Below are positions 34,060 through 46,463 of a DNA stretch of 64,000 bases, piece by piece. The stretch is from Simmondsia chinensis. Its lineage: Eukaryota > Streptophyta > Magnoliopsida > Caryophyllales > Simmondsiaceae. Both the position numbers and the translations under genes were made by a program. The stretch lies in assembly GCA_018398585.1 (NCBI GenBank), contig JAGTTD010000005.1, positions 7,743,355-7,807,354 of the forward strand, in the 5' to 3' direction. The notes beneath the pieces were generated by a model. That model was not told the DNA's origin. It made no database searches and saw only the letters and a program-made list of their open reading frames with translations. Within the stretch, counting starts at the first letter, position 1, and each line of letters starts with the position of its first letter.

Positions 34060-35908
34060 TAACAAAATTAAATAAAATATACTAATCTAATCTAAGTCTC
34101 CTAATTAACGTCAGCTTCTCAAGCTTGTTCCTTTCTGCACATATCTTGCCAACTCGCCATGCTGGCCATCTCCCCATTCGAACTTGCCAAGCTTCCCATC
34201 TTGCCAAGAACCGGATCTACCAAGTAACCTGGCAATAGCCCCATAACTCACCAAGACTAAGGTGCGGCTGCATCATTCTCCCCGGGTTGGAGAGAATTTG
34301 TCCCCGAATTCGCCAACAGCCAAGTTATGCCCCTGCATGCCTGGCCTCCATCTCGCTAAGCTCCAACTTGCCAAACTCACCGAGATGTGGACTACGAACC
34401 CAGCCCACCAAGACCCAGGTTGTAACCCACCCCGCCGTGATGCAGTCTGCATCAAAACCATGCTTGGTGATTTGTTCAGATGAATTGGCTTTGTACTAAA
34501 TATTTAGTCTTAAGTGAGCATTATAATTCCAACTTCACTCTCTGGGTTATGATTGATATTAGATATCCAGTCTTATCCACCTCTCCATTAACTTAATTTA
34601 AGAGGTCAATCTGAATATCATTATTCATAGTAATGTTCGCTTAACTATGTGGGATAAGCATCTAAAAACAAAATGAGATTTCAAGAGACATGCGCTTGTG
34701 TCATCTACGATAGATAATCTCTCCCACACACCCGAATTTACGAATTATCAACTATTTAGACCCTAACTTTAAAGTTGTCTCTCAGTTCTCTTAAGAAACA
34801 ACTTACTGTAAAGTTAAACCAGTTGGTGTTTAACGAACCAAGATTGATTCAACTTGATTTCAGTCATGTCACATTGGAGTTGGCATTGAGCCAGAACGAG
34901 GGCAATCGGATCGTGTTGAGGGTGGGGTTAGAGACTTTAATGTCACGTCAAAGGTGACATGAAAAGTTGAAATTGCGATAGAATGTGAGGTATCCCATCC
35001 AATAGGGATTTCAGAGCATTTTCGCATTGTGTTGGAGTTGTGGCAAGAGCCCTGGCTTTAGGGCGAGGGTGGGACCATTAAAAGGTGGGGAGACGGACAT
35101 CTAAAATTATTTTAGTTGTAATTACAATTTAGTACTATGTGATACCTAGGTGAGGATCAAGCGTCTATGGTAATGTGTTTGTCTAACGCGGACGGGTGAA
35201 TGGGGGTTGGGTCGATAATAGACAAGGGATAGTGTGAGTGCCAACACTAGTGGACATGGAGGTTGGGGCAGATAGAGTTGTGAGGATCATGTAAGGCAGG
35301 ATGGATTCAAAAATTAAAAATAAAAATTGTTTCGTTCGTCTTCTTGATTTCTTCTTTATTTTTCCAATAAATTTTTTTTTTCAATTTTTTGAGTTTCTTT
35401 AATATTGTATTTTATCTCAAATGTAGTTAATTGGATAAGTGTTCCTATTAAATGATTTATTCTAAATTTTATTTTATGCAAATAGGGTACGCTGTGACAT
35501 AGTCACTTAAAAAGTTGATGAAAATGAAACGTGCATCATTAGAATAAACAAAGTAAATTACACGATTTAAGAGTAGACCAATTACTAACTTCTAACATGT
35601 GAAAAATCCCAAGCATGATTAGAATTAGTTTGCAAAAAAAAAAAAAAGAATTGCAATCCTCAAAAGGCATTATTTTAATAGAGAATGATGAAAATAAAGT
35701 GACGATAATTGTATAACGGGAAGATGAAGTTTAAAAGGATAAATCGTACCAGAACATGGACATGCACATGAGCAACTAACCCACAAAGCATTATAGTGAG
35801 CCTGGTTAGTTAAATTATTTTCTATTGATTCATTTTTATATTTTATAAAATAGATAAATTGTTCACTATTTTTCATTTTTTTTTTTCATATTAAGCTCAA
35901 GTATTATA
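34060..35908. other. No gene recognised
   Basis: The part at 34120-34460 is C-rich with repeated CTTGCCAA words and a CATTCTCCCCGGGTTGGAG motif I associate with plant LTR sequences, but no element can be delimited. The rest (34500-35900) is AT-rich without coding signals. Confidence 0.4.
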
Positions 35909-36440
35909 GGAAAATTATTAATTAGGTACTTTAAGTTTGAGTATTTATCATTTTGTTATATTAGGGAACCTTGAGGTTTGAATATTTATCATTTATGTAT
36001 CCTATGACAGAATTTAATTAATTTTTGTATAGATCTAATCAATTTTATACAAATAATGTTGATATAATACATGAATACGATTATATATAACTTACTGTCA
36101 ATATTTTAATCAAAAATTCAACAAATTGGGTTAAAATATTCATCGAATGTTAATGTAGACCACTTAAAAATTACAATTATATGACATTTTTGCATTTTTC
36201 AGCAAAAAATTATCAAATTCTAATAAAGATACTTATGTATTGTTGAAATTATGTTCAATTTTAGCATTTTAAAACAAAAATCCATCAAATTTTTAACGAA
36301 AGGGCACCTGATTGATAAAATTTTAAAACCTTGGGGTATCTAAGTGATAAAATGTCTAAAATTCAAGTTACCTTATTGTATATATTGAAATATCAAGGTA
36401 TAAATCCTCAAACCTCAGGTAACATAAGTCATAATTTCCC
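35909..36440. mobile_element. Inverted-repeat MITE
   Basis: The left end GGAAAATTATTAATTAGGTA then TTTAAGTTTGAGTATTTATC pairs with the right end read in reverse (GGGAAATTATGACTTATGTT, then GAGGTTTGAGGATTTAT). The arms are imperfect and the 530-bp body is AT-rich and non-coding. I did not find a clear target-site duplication, so the superfamily is open. Confidence 0.6.
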
Positions 36441-36489
36441 AGATAAGACAAGATAGATAATTAGATTATAAAAAATAATAGTTTTTGGC

Positions 36490-36745
36490 AAATGATAAAT
36501 AACGCCATGCGGGCGATGTTTAAGGGTTACTAATTACCCTTTTTGTTTCCATGTAAATATTAGAAACTTTTATGATATATATTTTGTCAGCATTATTTTT
36601 ATTGTACATAATTTATATTCTAATTAATACTCCTTTTTAACTAGACTTTCTCTTTCTCTCTCAATCTAATGATGTATTTAAGATAATTAAAGCCCCTTAT
36701 TCATCGCCCCGTGGGTGATGAATAGCGGGATCGATAGATTATAAT
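36490..36745. mobile_element. Short inverted-repeat MITE
   Basis: The left arm ATAACGCCATGCGGGCGATG, followed by TTTAAGGGTTACTAATT, pairs with the right arm read in reverse (TCACCCACGGGGCGATGAAT, then AAGGGGCTTTAATTATC). The arms are about 45 bp and surround an AT-rich non-coding middle. Exact ends and target-site duplication are uncertain. Confidence 0.55.
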
Positions 36746-36839
36746 ATATGTTGTTGATAATTAGTGTATAATAAAGCACAGCGTTGTTTCTAATCAAAAG
36801 ACTAATAATTGTAACTAATGTGTTGAGGGGACTCTTTAA

Positions 36840-37265
36840 TTGGAAATCACATCTTGGACCTTATTTGGTTAACATAAAATCAAATTCTTACAAAAATGTT
36901 ATATTTTTAGTAATTTAATTTACGAGTTAACTTTTAGGGATGCAGATATTTGTGTTTGGTTGTCATGATGAAGAAATAGAGCTTACCAAGAAATTAAACT
37001 TACATAGCTGTACTAAGTGAATTCTGTGTAACAACAAACTTGAAACTTCCCAAAAATTTCCAGTTCTCATATTTTATCATTTTAAATACCCACTTCTCAT
37101 AAACAATCCCTTATATTCCATAATTTACATCTCTAATTTATATATCTAATATAGAGGACTCTACTTTGATAAAAATTCATTTTTTATTTTATTTTTTAAT
37201 CTAACTGTATTTTATTGATTCAGAAATTAGGGAGATATATTTGTCTTCCATTTGGAATATAGGCC
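36840..37265. repeat. Dispersed repeat, copy C (diverged)
   Basis: Weaker match to copies A, B and D: CCCACTTCTCATA, a TTACATCTCTAATTTATATA segment, then AATTAGGGAGATATATTTG and TCTTCCATTTGGAATATAG. Similarity stops at about 37265, earlier than in the other copies. Confidence 0.6.
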
Positions 37266-37388
37266 ATGCAATTGTTCGGTTCCGATGTAAAGTTGTATTT
37301 TTTAGGAATTTAATTCTTGTATCAACTATTTAGAAAATATTTACAAAGTTTTTGATTTTTAGGATGAGACACTAAGCTCAAACAAGAA

Positions 37389-40300
37389 TTAACAACAACA
37401 ACAACAACAAACCCAGTACCTCCAAGGGCTCCCGCCTAAGTAGGGTCTGGGGGGGTAGATGTACGCAGCCTTCCCCCTTCAGGGGGCTACCCTGAAGAGT
37501 GGCTGTTTCCGAGGACCCCCAACCTGAGAAGCAGGTCCGCCGCATAGAGCATGTAACCTGGCAGCAGGAGAGAAACAAAGCATGCGTAGGGCAAAACACA
37601 CGGCGAGTAAAACAACAAACTCAAAACAAGCCACATCAAGCAGAAATCAACAGATAGGATAGAGATAAGGATAGAGATAAAGATAAAGATAAAGATAAAG
37701 ATACGTAGGCAAGTAGCAGCTCATGAAGCAAGTACACAACCTGCGTGTGCCAAGAGGATGTCAAGGTCTAGCATTAGTAAGCTCGACTACCCTACTCCAA
37801 CTGGAGCATCCATCACCCCTATGCTAGCCCTCCATTGGGCCCTATCTAAGGCCATCTCCTCCTGAAGGTTTAGGTTGGTGAGGTCTTGTCGGATCTTCTC
37901 CAGCCATCTCTTCTTTGGCCCGCCTCTTCCTTTTCTGCCTAGTGTAGTTAGGGGTTGTTCGCATCTCCTTACTGGAGCGTTGTTTGGTCTCCTTTTGACA
38001 TGTCTGAACCACCTCAAACGTTGCTATCTCAATTTATCTTTAATGGAAGCTACGCCTAATTTGCCTCTTATGACGTCGTTTCTGATCCTATCCTTCCTTG
38101 TGTGTCCGCACATCCATCTCAGCATTCACATCTCTGCCACCTTCATCTTTTGTGTGTGTTGTTGTTTCATCGCCCTGCACTCCGCCCCATACGTCATGGC
38201 TAGCCTCACAACCGTCTTATAGTATCTTCCCTTTAGCTTCAAGGGGAACTTTTTATCACAAAGTATCGCGGAGGCCATCCTCCACTTATGTCATCCCGCT
38301 TTAATCCGGTAGTTGACATCCCCGTCCACTTCGCCGTTGGGCTGTATCATGGACCCCAAGTACCTGAAGCTCTCCTTCTTCGATATGGCCTCATATTCGA
38401 TCTTGACGTCTTCCCGGCTAGGCGTGGAAGAGGGATCGAACTTGAGTTTCATGTGCTCGGTCTTGGCTCTGCTTAGTCGTAAACCCTTCGACTCTAGTAC
38501 CCCTCTCCACAGTTCCAGCTTCTCATTTGCCTCTTCCCGCGACTCCCCCACCAACACTATGTCATCTGCAAAAAGCATGCACCAAGGTACACATCCCTGG
38601 ATGTGCCTAGTGAGCTCGTCCTTAACCAAAATGAATAGATAGGAGCTCAAAGCAAACCCTTGGTGTACCCCTACTGTTATCGGGAAAGCATCTGTCTCCC
38701 ATCCACTGTACGCACCATAGTCTATGCCTCCTCATACATGTCTCTAATGGCTCGGATGTAGGGCGCGGGGATGCCTTTCCTGTCCAAAACTCTCCAAAGG
38801 ACCTCCCTTAGCACTCTATTATATGCCTTCTCTAAATCAATGAAACCATATGAAGGTCCTTTTGTCTCTCCCTGTATTGCCCTATCGTCTGCCTTAGGAT
38901 ATGGATGGCTTCTATTGTTGATCTCCTGGGCATAAATCCAAATTGGTTCTCGGACACCTCTGTCAGTTGCCTTAACCTCCTCTCTATGGCCCGTTCCCAC
39001 AACTTCAGAGTGCGGCACATTAGTTTGATACCCCGATAGTTGGCGCAACTCTGAATGTCGCCTTTGTTCTTATATATCAGAATCAAGGTGCTCTTCTTCC
39101 ATTCCTCAAGCAACTTCTCTCCCAGAAGGATTGGGTTAAATAGTTTAGTCAGTCAATTGACGCCCTTCTGTCCAAGGCATTTCCATACTTCTATGGGTAT
39201 GTCATCTGAGCCAACTACTTTATCCCTTCCCATGAATTTCAGGGCTTCCTTGACTTCCTCGGGGCTAATTTTCCTACAGTCACAGTGGTTTTAATGCTCC
39301 TCAGATGTTTGAAGACCACCTAAGGATATCTCTGTCCCTCCTTGTTCGTTGAACAGCTCGTGGAAGTACATTTTCCACCAAGTCTTAATTAGTTGCCTGT
39401 CCACAAGTACCTGTCCATCCTCCCCTCTTATGCGTTGTACTCTATCCAAGTCCCTAGTCTTCCTTTCTCTAGCTTTGACGATTCTATATAAGTCCCTCGC
39501 ACCCTTCTTGGTCTCCATCCTTTCGTAGAAATCCTCATAAGCTCTTGATTGTGCTTCTCTGACTGCTCTCTTTGCTTCTCTCCTGGCTTGCAGATATCGA
39601 TGTCGCTTATCCTTATCTCTGCTATGATCCCACTCTCTGAAACAAAAGCGTTTGGCCTTAATCTTCTCTTGGACCTCCTCGCACCACCACCAGCACTCTC
39701 TGTTACTTGGTACCCTTTCCTTTGATGTGCCGAGAACTTCTCGTGCTAGTCCTCTAATATTTTGGGCCAGTTGGTTCCACATCTGGTTTGTCTCTTTCTC
39801 GAAGTCCCGCCTGAGCTCGGCCTCCACTCTTTCCTTGTATACCTTATACTTCTCCTCCTTCAAATCCCTCCAATAGACATGCGTCTGTGTGGGTTTGCCG
39901 ATTATTTTGGCCCTCTTCTTGGCCTTTACATCCGCCCACAGCACCCTATGTTGTGTAGACAGATCTTCTCCTAGGGTAGCCTTGCAATCCCTGCAGTCTC
40001 TTTGCACCCTTTTCATTAATAGCATGTAGTCAATCTGTGTTCTTGTCCCACCGCTTTGGTACGTGATGATGTGTTGCTCACGCTTTCTGAAGAAGGTATT
40101 GGCCACCGTTAGGTCGTAAGTGACCGCGAAGTCTAGTAGGGCTTTGCCCTCTGCATTCCTGGTTCCAAAACCGAATCCTCCGTGGTACGAAGCATAACTG
40201 TCCTCCATCGCGCCAACGTGCCCATTGAAATCCCCGCCAATCATCACTTGTTCGGCTTGGGGTATGTCTTGCATGATTGTGTCTAAGTCCTCCCAGAATG

Positions 40301-40772
40301 TTGCCTTCTCATGCTCAGTTAATCCAGTCTGATGTGCGTAGGCACTAATTATGTTCAATACTTCTCCATCTAGGACTATCTTGATACTTATGATCCTATC
40401 ACCAACCCTTGCTACTCCGACTAATTTATCCTTGAGGCTGCTATCCACAATGATCCCCACTCCATTCCTACCTCTGACCTTGCCTGCATACCAAAGCTTA
40501 TGCCCCAGCACATCCCTGGCTTTCACGTCAACCCATTTAGTCTCTTGCAGACAAAGGATGTTGATCTTTCTCTTCATCATCATTTGGGCCACCTTGAAAC
40601 TCTCCTTTGATAGTATCCCGACATTTAGTGTCCTTAGTCTCAAGTTCCCTGTCCCCTTTTGCCTCGCCCTCCCCCTTCCCAACCCCTTTGAAGATGGCCT
40701 CAATCTCTGAGTTCCATAACTAGTAATGTTCTTCAGCTAGCTGTGACTATCGCAGGTGAGTGATCCACATAG
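37389..40772 (-). mobile_element. RTE-type LINE, near full length, broken frame
   Basis: A minus-strand non-LTR element with one long frame: apurinic endonuclease then reverse transcriptase, without RNase H, as in RTE elements. A 3' UTR of about 390 bp holds a GATAAA-type microsatellite near 37655-37705 and ends in the sequence shared with the SINEs (CTCAGGTTGGGGGTCCTCGG, then AGGCTGCGTACATC) and TTG repeats. ACAAGAA at 37382-37388 and 40773-40779 is a possible 7-bp target-site duplication. It is probably the source of the enzyme that moved the 5S-headed SINEs; that link is inferred from the shared tail. Confidence 0.9.
37787..40703 (-). pseudogene. RTE LINE ORF: endonuclease and reverse transcriptase
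   Basis: The frame is intact for its first 470 residues (40703-39291). These contain the endonuclease motifs NILCLQETKW, MIGGDFNGHVG and RTQIDYML. Reverse transcriptase follows with stops at about 39291 and 39151 and a frameshift near 38845: CANYRGIKLM, then a GFMPRRSTIEAI segment, IDLEKAYNRV, and the catalytic MLFADDIVLVG near 38570. The C-terminal RWFRHVKRRP segment (from 38013) precedes the stop at 37787. The copy cannot make an intact product, but it is well preserved compared with the L1 element at 22-27 kb. Confidence 0.9.
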
Positions 40773-41508
40773 ACAAGAAGCTTATTATAGCATATACGCA
40801 CGAAAGTACCGTCACAGTCAATAAGATTACTCTATTCAAATTAATGAAAGAAGAAAGAACCAAGTGAAAATTACCCAACAATGGTAAATTAAAATACTAC
40901 CCTACTGGAATAAAGGATAGATCAAACCTGGGGCTGGTGCGTTGTTGATACTCTGAACCAGCTAATACTTACTTGGGCCCGCTCTTGGTTGTCGGTTGCG
41001 GGCTGCTGGCTTTGGAGTGGTGGCGGTGGTGATGGTGGTGATGAGGGGCTGGTGGTGGTGGTGAGCCGGGTGAGGTGTGGTGCGGTGGTGGTGATGGGGC
41101 GACGTGGGTTGCAGTGGGCTAGGTTGGGGTGGGGTGTGGGTAGCAGTGGTGGAGGTGCCAATGTGTGGGGGGGTTGATGGTGGTGCGGTGGGGTGTGGTG
41201 GAGCGGAGGGGTGAGGGGTTGGGGGGTGGGGTTGGGGCGGGTGTGCGAACAGGTGGTTGTGGCGCTGTGTGGGTAGGTGGGGTGCTGTGGTGGGACCCGG
41301 TGGTAGAGTGGTGGAGGCCGGTGGTGGTGACCCGGAGTTGGAGGGCCGGGGTTGGAGGCGGGGGAGGAGGGAGAGTGGGGGAGGGGGGTGGGATAGCGAA
41401 GGGAGTTGGGAGGGGGAGAGAGGAGGGACGGACTCGGGCCTGCGTTTGGGCCGGCGGTTGGGTGTCGCCGTCTTAGGTCGTCGTTGGCGTGGTGTTGGGC
41501 AGTCGTTG
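40773..41508. other. No gene; strongly G/T-skewed segment
   Basis: From about 40985 to 41510 the plus strand is dominated by GGT and GGG words (very little C or A), giving long open frames in most phases with Gly/Val-rich or, on the minus strand, Pro/Thr-rich translations. It was contiguous with 46464 onward before the copia insertion. I see no protein domain in it. Confidence 0.6.
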
Positions 41509-41513
41509 TCGGC

Positions 41514-41670
41514 TGTAGAAAGATAAGTGTGGGGAAGAATTGGTACTCCTAGAATAGGAGTCCTCTCATATATTTATAGTGTTTACAGAGAATATTAATT
41601 ACAGATATGAAAAGCCCATTAGGCTTGATTCATATACAAATATAACCCACTATACAAATATACTCTAACA
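41514..41670 (-). repeat. 3' LTR of the Ale-type element
   Basis: On the minus strand it begins TGTTAGAGTATATTTG directly after the polypurine tract and ends CTTTCTACA. The stop codon of the polyprotein (41667-41665) lies within its first bases. Confidence 0.92.
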
Positions 41671-44600
41671 TCCCCCCTCAACCGAAGCATGAGATAAATG
41701 AATACAGAGGTTGTGTCTGAATAAAAGAAAGAGTTGCCGCGGGAGATTCTTAGTAAAGATGTCAGCGATCTGTTGCGACAAAGGAATATGAAGAACCCGA
41801 ACAAGACCCATGTGGACGCGTTCTCTGACCAAATGAATATCAATCTCAATGTGCTTGGTGCGAGCATGCTGCACAGGATTGGTGGACAAGTACATAGTTG
41901 AGACATTGTCACAATAAAGTAAAGTAGCCCATGGAAGAAGAAGACCAAGCTCACTAAGAAGAGAGCGAAGCCAGCAACACTCAGAGACGGCATTAGCTAC
42001 CGCCCTCTACTCGGCCTCGGCCCTGGAACGGGAGACGGTAGGCTGTCGTTTAGAGGACCAAGAAATAATGTTACCTCCCAGGAAAACACAAAACCCAGAT
42101 GTAGAATGGCGAGTATCAGAACAGCCAGCCCAGTCTGCATCAGAGTATGCCACAAGTTGGTCCACACGAGAAGGGGTCACGGTTAACCCATAAGTAAGGG
42201 TGCCCCGGATGTACCGAAGAATCCGTTTTACTACCATCCAATGAGGTAAACGCCGAGCATGCATAAACAAACACACTTGTTGCACAGCATAAGAGATATC
42301 GGGACGAGTGAAAGTGAGATATTGAAGAGTACCAACCGTAGATCTATACAAGGTAGGGTCAGACATGAGGTCACCATCATCTATTGAAAGTTTGGACTTG
42401 GAATCTGTAGGTGTAGCCACAGGCTTACAGGAAAGCAAGTTAGTCTTATCAAGTAAATCGTGAGCATACTTGGACTGAGATAAGAAAAGACCATCTGAAG
42501 AATTAGTAACTGAGATCCCAAGAAAATAAGTAAGGCGACCCAAATCTGTCATGTCGAATTCAAAACGTAGAGAACGAAGTATAGCTTGAAGAAGCATGGG
42601 AGAGGATGCAGTAAGGACTATATCATCCACATAAACTAACAGTATGGCCATATCACTTCCACGATGTAAGACAAAAAGAGATGAATCAGACTTACAGCCG
42701 GTGAAGCCAAGGGTGTGTAGAAAGGTAGCAAAGCGAGTATACCATGCCCGGGGCGCCTGCTTAGGACCATAAAGAGACTTCTTTAACTTGCAAACATGAT
42801 CAAGGAACTGTGAATTGATGAAACCAGGAGGTTGCTTCATACAAACTTCTTCACTGAGATATCCATTGAGAAAGGCATTCTTAACATCAAGCTGATGAAT
42901 GGGCCACCGGCGAGAGGTGGCTAGAGCGAGAACTGTGCGAACTGTAGCAGGCTTAACAACAGGACTAAAAGTTTCACCATAGTCAATACCGTACCTCTGT
43001 GTGAAACCTTGTGCAACCAAGCGAGCCTTGTATCATTCCACCTCACCTGTAGAAGTTTGCTTAATACGATAAACCCGTTTAGAACCAACAATGTTACCAT
43101 GAGTAGGGGGAGGAACAAGATCCCATGTGTGATTACGAATAAAAGCATTATATTCATCAAGCATTGCGGCGTTCCAATTCGGATCTGTAAGTGCCTGCTT
43201 ATAGGAGAAGGGAACCTTGGGCAACATAGAATGAGCAATCATAGAAGGTTTAAGAAGAGGTTTCACAGTACCAGCTCTAGAATGGGTGACCATAGGATGA
43301 AGGGATCGGGAATCACCCTGGGGCGGGCACGGTATAGCGGGGACGGCAGGCACCGGGGGCGAGCCAGGCAGCCGGTCACGGTCCGGTGAAGCCGCGGCTG
43401 GGTGCGTAGCGGCAGAGGTGCCGGAATCTAGTGCGGAAGCAAGCAGAGCCGAGGGAGCGGGGGGGACCGGAGCCATACCGGCGAAAGGGCAAGAAGCGAG
43501 AGGTGATGAGAACACCTGACGAAGACGAGTCATCATTTCCTGAGAAAAATTACCCAACCGAGCCAAAGGAAAATCTATTTCATCAAACACAACGTGTATC
43601 GAAATAAGGACTTTGTTAGTGGAAAGATCTAAGAATTTGTACCCCTTGTGATTCGGCGGATACCCTAGAGACAAACATAAAGTAGACGGAGGTGCAAGTT
43701 TATGTGGAACAGTAGCAATTAAATTAGGATAGCAGGCACAACCAAAGACACGAAGGTGATCATAATGAACCTTTTGTTTATGCAAACGTTGATATGGAAT
43801 CTTTTTCTTAATAGCAGTGGAAGGTAATAAATTGAGAATATGAGTAGCAGCCAAAACAGCCTCAACCCAATACTCCTGAGGCATACAAGCTTGAAATAGG
43901 AGAGAACGCATCATATTTCCAATAGTGCGGTGCATACGTTCAGCTTTCCCATTTTGTTGGGACGTATGAGGATAGGAGACCCGACTAAGAATTCGTCTTT
44001 GTACAAAAAGTGTATTAAAGTCACGGTTAATATATTCAGTCCCATTATCACACTGAAATTGTTTGACTTCCACACCAAATTGGTTTAATATAAGCGCCCG
44101 AAATTGGAGAAATAAGTCAAACACTTCGGATTTGGAACGTATCGGGTAAATCCACACAAAATGAGAATAATCATCCAAAAATAACAAATAATATTTATAA
44201 CCACTGAAACTAAGGACAAGCGATGTCCATACATTAGAATGAATAATGTCAAAGGGACGCATAGTACTGGAAACAGACTTCTGAAAAGGTAAACGACTAT
44301 GCTTGCCTAATTGACAAGCATGACACAAACTGGACTCTAGAACTGGAACATGAAATAAATTTATGCTTAGCTAATGATGTCAAAACTAGCTCTCCTGGAT
44401 GGCCTAAGCGACGGTGCCAAAGAGAAGAGGAGACTCGGGAAGCGACGAACAATGTAGCGAGGGGTAATCCTGGTACTGTAAAGAGAGGTCCCGGACTGAC
44501 ACAACGGATGATGGTTGACTTCAGTTTAGGATCCTTGACAAAAAAACCAAAACAGTCAAATTCGAGAAGACAATTATTATCTTAACAAAATTGACGAACG

Positions 44601-45967
44601 GAAAGCAAATTTTTGGAGAGACCAGGAACAAAAAGAACGTTATTTAGAACAAATCGACCTGCAGGAGTAGATATGAAACAGGACCCAGTACCAGCAATAG
44701 GAAGGCAAGTACCATTACCAACTAAGATGTTATTAGACCCAGTATATGGAGATAAAGACATTAGGATGCCTGGATTGTTAGTCATGTGGGAGGAGGCCCC
44801 ACTATCCATGACCTAAGAAGGGTCAAGGGTAGGGGTGGAGTAAGATTGTGGAGAGTACTGACTTACATCAAAACCTGGATAGAAGCCATAGCCAGTGGTA
44901 TAAACATTATTTGCAGGATGAAATTGTGTGTTAGAGACGTTACTACCCGAGGGACCAGAACCAAAGGAGGGAGGTCGATATGGCATGTTGAACTGCGGGA
45001 TAAACGGCATGTACGGCATTCCCCTAAAATTCGGAGCCCACATATTCGGCATCCACGGATTTGCAATAACCACGATTGTTTTTACCCCGACCACGACCAT
45101 TGCCGCGACCTCCACGACCACGGTCATTACCACGACCATTACCATACGAATTCCCATAACCAGGCTGCTATTGGTGAGCATGAAGAGCCGCTCTCTGGTC
45201 GGCTAGTGCTTGCTGCGACAGTGCGGTACGGCTGGCGCCGTCGGGACCGCTGTAGAAGGCGACTGTGGAGCCGGTGGTGTACCTGTTGCGAGGAGGACGG
45301 ATTGATTACCGGTACTGGTATTCTTAATCCGAGATTCTTTGCTCATCAACATGGACCGAGCCTCAATAAATGATGGAAAGGGAGTACGAGACGTAATAGA
45401 TGTACACACAGCACTGAAATCTTTTTCCTCAGAAAGACCGACCACAGCGGCTATAGCCATATCAACATCAGTGATGGAGGCATTAACAGATTTTAGGTTA
45501 TCAGCCAGGGATTTAATTTTTGTGAGATAGGCTAACATGGAGAGATTGCCTTTCTTTATGTTAGTTAATTCACGTTTAAATTGCAGTTGATGGGATTGTG
45601 CAAAATCAGTAAAAAGCCGGGTGATAGAGCCCCAAAGGGTCGCAGCCGTGACGTCATCGTCAGTGCCACACACAGCATTAGCGAGATTGGGAGAGATAGT
45701 ACCTAGTATCCAAGAAATCAAAAGGTTATCAACCTGTCTCTAATAACGATAATGAGGATCTGATGCAGGTGGTAGAGAGGAGGTGCCATCTAGATGATCA
45801 TCTACAGCATAACCCCAACAGGCAGAAAGAAAGGACCGGCGCCAAACGGGATATGTAGACGAATCATTGAGATCCAAAGTTGAAGAAATACGTTGTCGAA
45901 TGTTGGAGATACTGAACGGCGTGGGGAGATTTGGGGAATTCGGGCTGCCAGAGGAGGAAGGCAGCAT
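41665..45967 (-). pseudogene. Ale copia gag-pol polyprotein, nearly intact
   Basis: Starts MLPSSSGSPN at 45967. Gag follows, with a premature stop near 45740, a glycine/asparagine-rich stretch near 45100 with a stop where the reading is HQ*QPGYG, and the protease site MDSGASSHMTNN at 44809. Integrase has its zinc finger CHACQLGKH at 44325 and core residues in LDDYSHFVW, CDNGTEY and the SQQNGKAE segment. Reverse transcriptase shows QLDVKNAFLNGYL, then YVDDI near 42620, and RNase H shows DADWAG near 42120. Two further stops split integrase from reverse transcriptase (near 43033) and RNase H (42007). Only a few point changes disable it. Confidence 0.92.
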
Positions 45968-46030
45968 GGAGTCGTGAGAGCTGGTGGTGGAAGAGTTGGC
46001 GTCGGCTATTGGATGGAGGAGACGACGAGA

Positions 46031-46327
46031 GAGGGGTAAGGAGAAGACGAGAGGGGTTGCGGCGGCTAGGGTTTAGGAAAAGCGGCTAGGGTTTGCCTTA
46101 TTTTTCCGAGAAAGTTAGGGTTAGCTCTGATACCATGTAGAAAGGTAAGTGTAGGGAATAATTGGTACTCCTAGACAGGAGGGGTAAGGAGAAGACGAGA
46201 GGGGTTGCGGCGGCTAGGGTTTAGGAAAAGCGGCTAGGGTTTACCTTATTTTTACGAGAAAGTTATGTTTAGCTCTGATACCATGTAGAAAGGTAAGTAT
46301 GGGGAATAATTGGTACTCCTAGAATAT
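46031..46327. repeat. 148-bp tandem duplication over the LTR-leader junction
   Basis: GGGGTAAGGAGAAGACGAG at 46033 recurs at 46181, and the copies continue through the leader (CGGCTAGGGTTTAGG), the primer-binding site (AGCTCTGATACCATG) and the first LTR bases (GTAGAAAGGTAAGT). The element therefore has two primer-binding sites 148 bp apart and a stub of a third LTR end between them. Confidence 0.9.
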
Positions 46328-46458
46328 GAGCCATCTCATATATTTATAGTGTTTATAAAGAATATTAATTACAGATATGGAAAGCCCATTAGGCTTGATT
46401 CATATACAAATATAACCCGCTATATAAATATAATCCACTATATAAATATACTCTAACA
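46284..46458 (-). repeat. 5' LTR of the Ale-type element
   Basis: It starts TGTTAGAGTATATTTA at 46458 and ends CTACA at 46284, next to the primer-binding site. It carries an 18-bp tandem duplication (CTATATAAATATAAT type) that the 3' LTR lacks. Confidence 0.92.
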
Positions 46459-46463
46459 TCGGC

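Larger units (their letters stand above)
41514..46458 (-). mobile_element. Ty1/copia Ale-type retrotransposon
   Basis: A 4.9-kb minus-strand element with short LTRs (157 and 175 bp) and a perfect 5-bp target-site duplication TCGGC (41509-41513 and 46459-46463). On its 5' side a primer-binding site TGGTATCAGAGCT abuts the LTR, and a polypurine tract TGAGGGGGGA precedes the 3' LTR. Domain order is Gag, protease, integrase, reverse transcriptase, RNase H. Short LTRs, compact size and the reverse transcriptase sequence point to the Ale/Retrofit lineage. The LTRs differ by about 11 of 157 bases plus an 18-bp indel. Confidence 0.95.

Noticed and set aside
41165..41526. Glycine/valine-rich plus-strand frames
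   Set aside because: They result from the G/T-skewed composition, which lacks stop codons in most phases.
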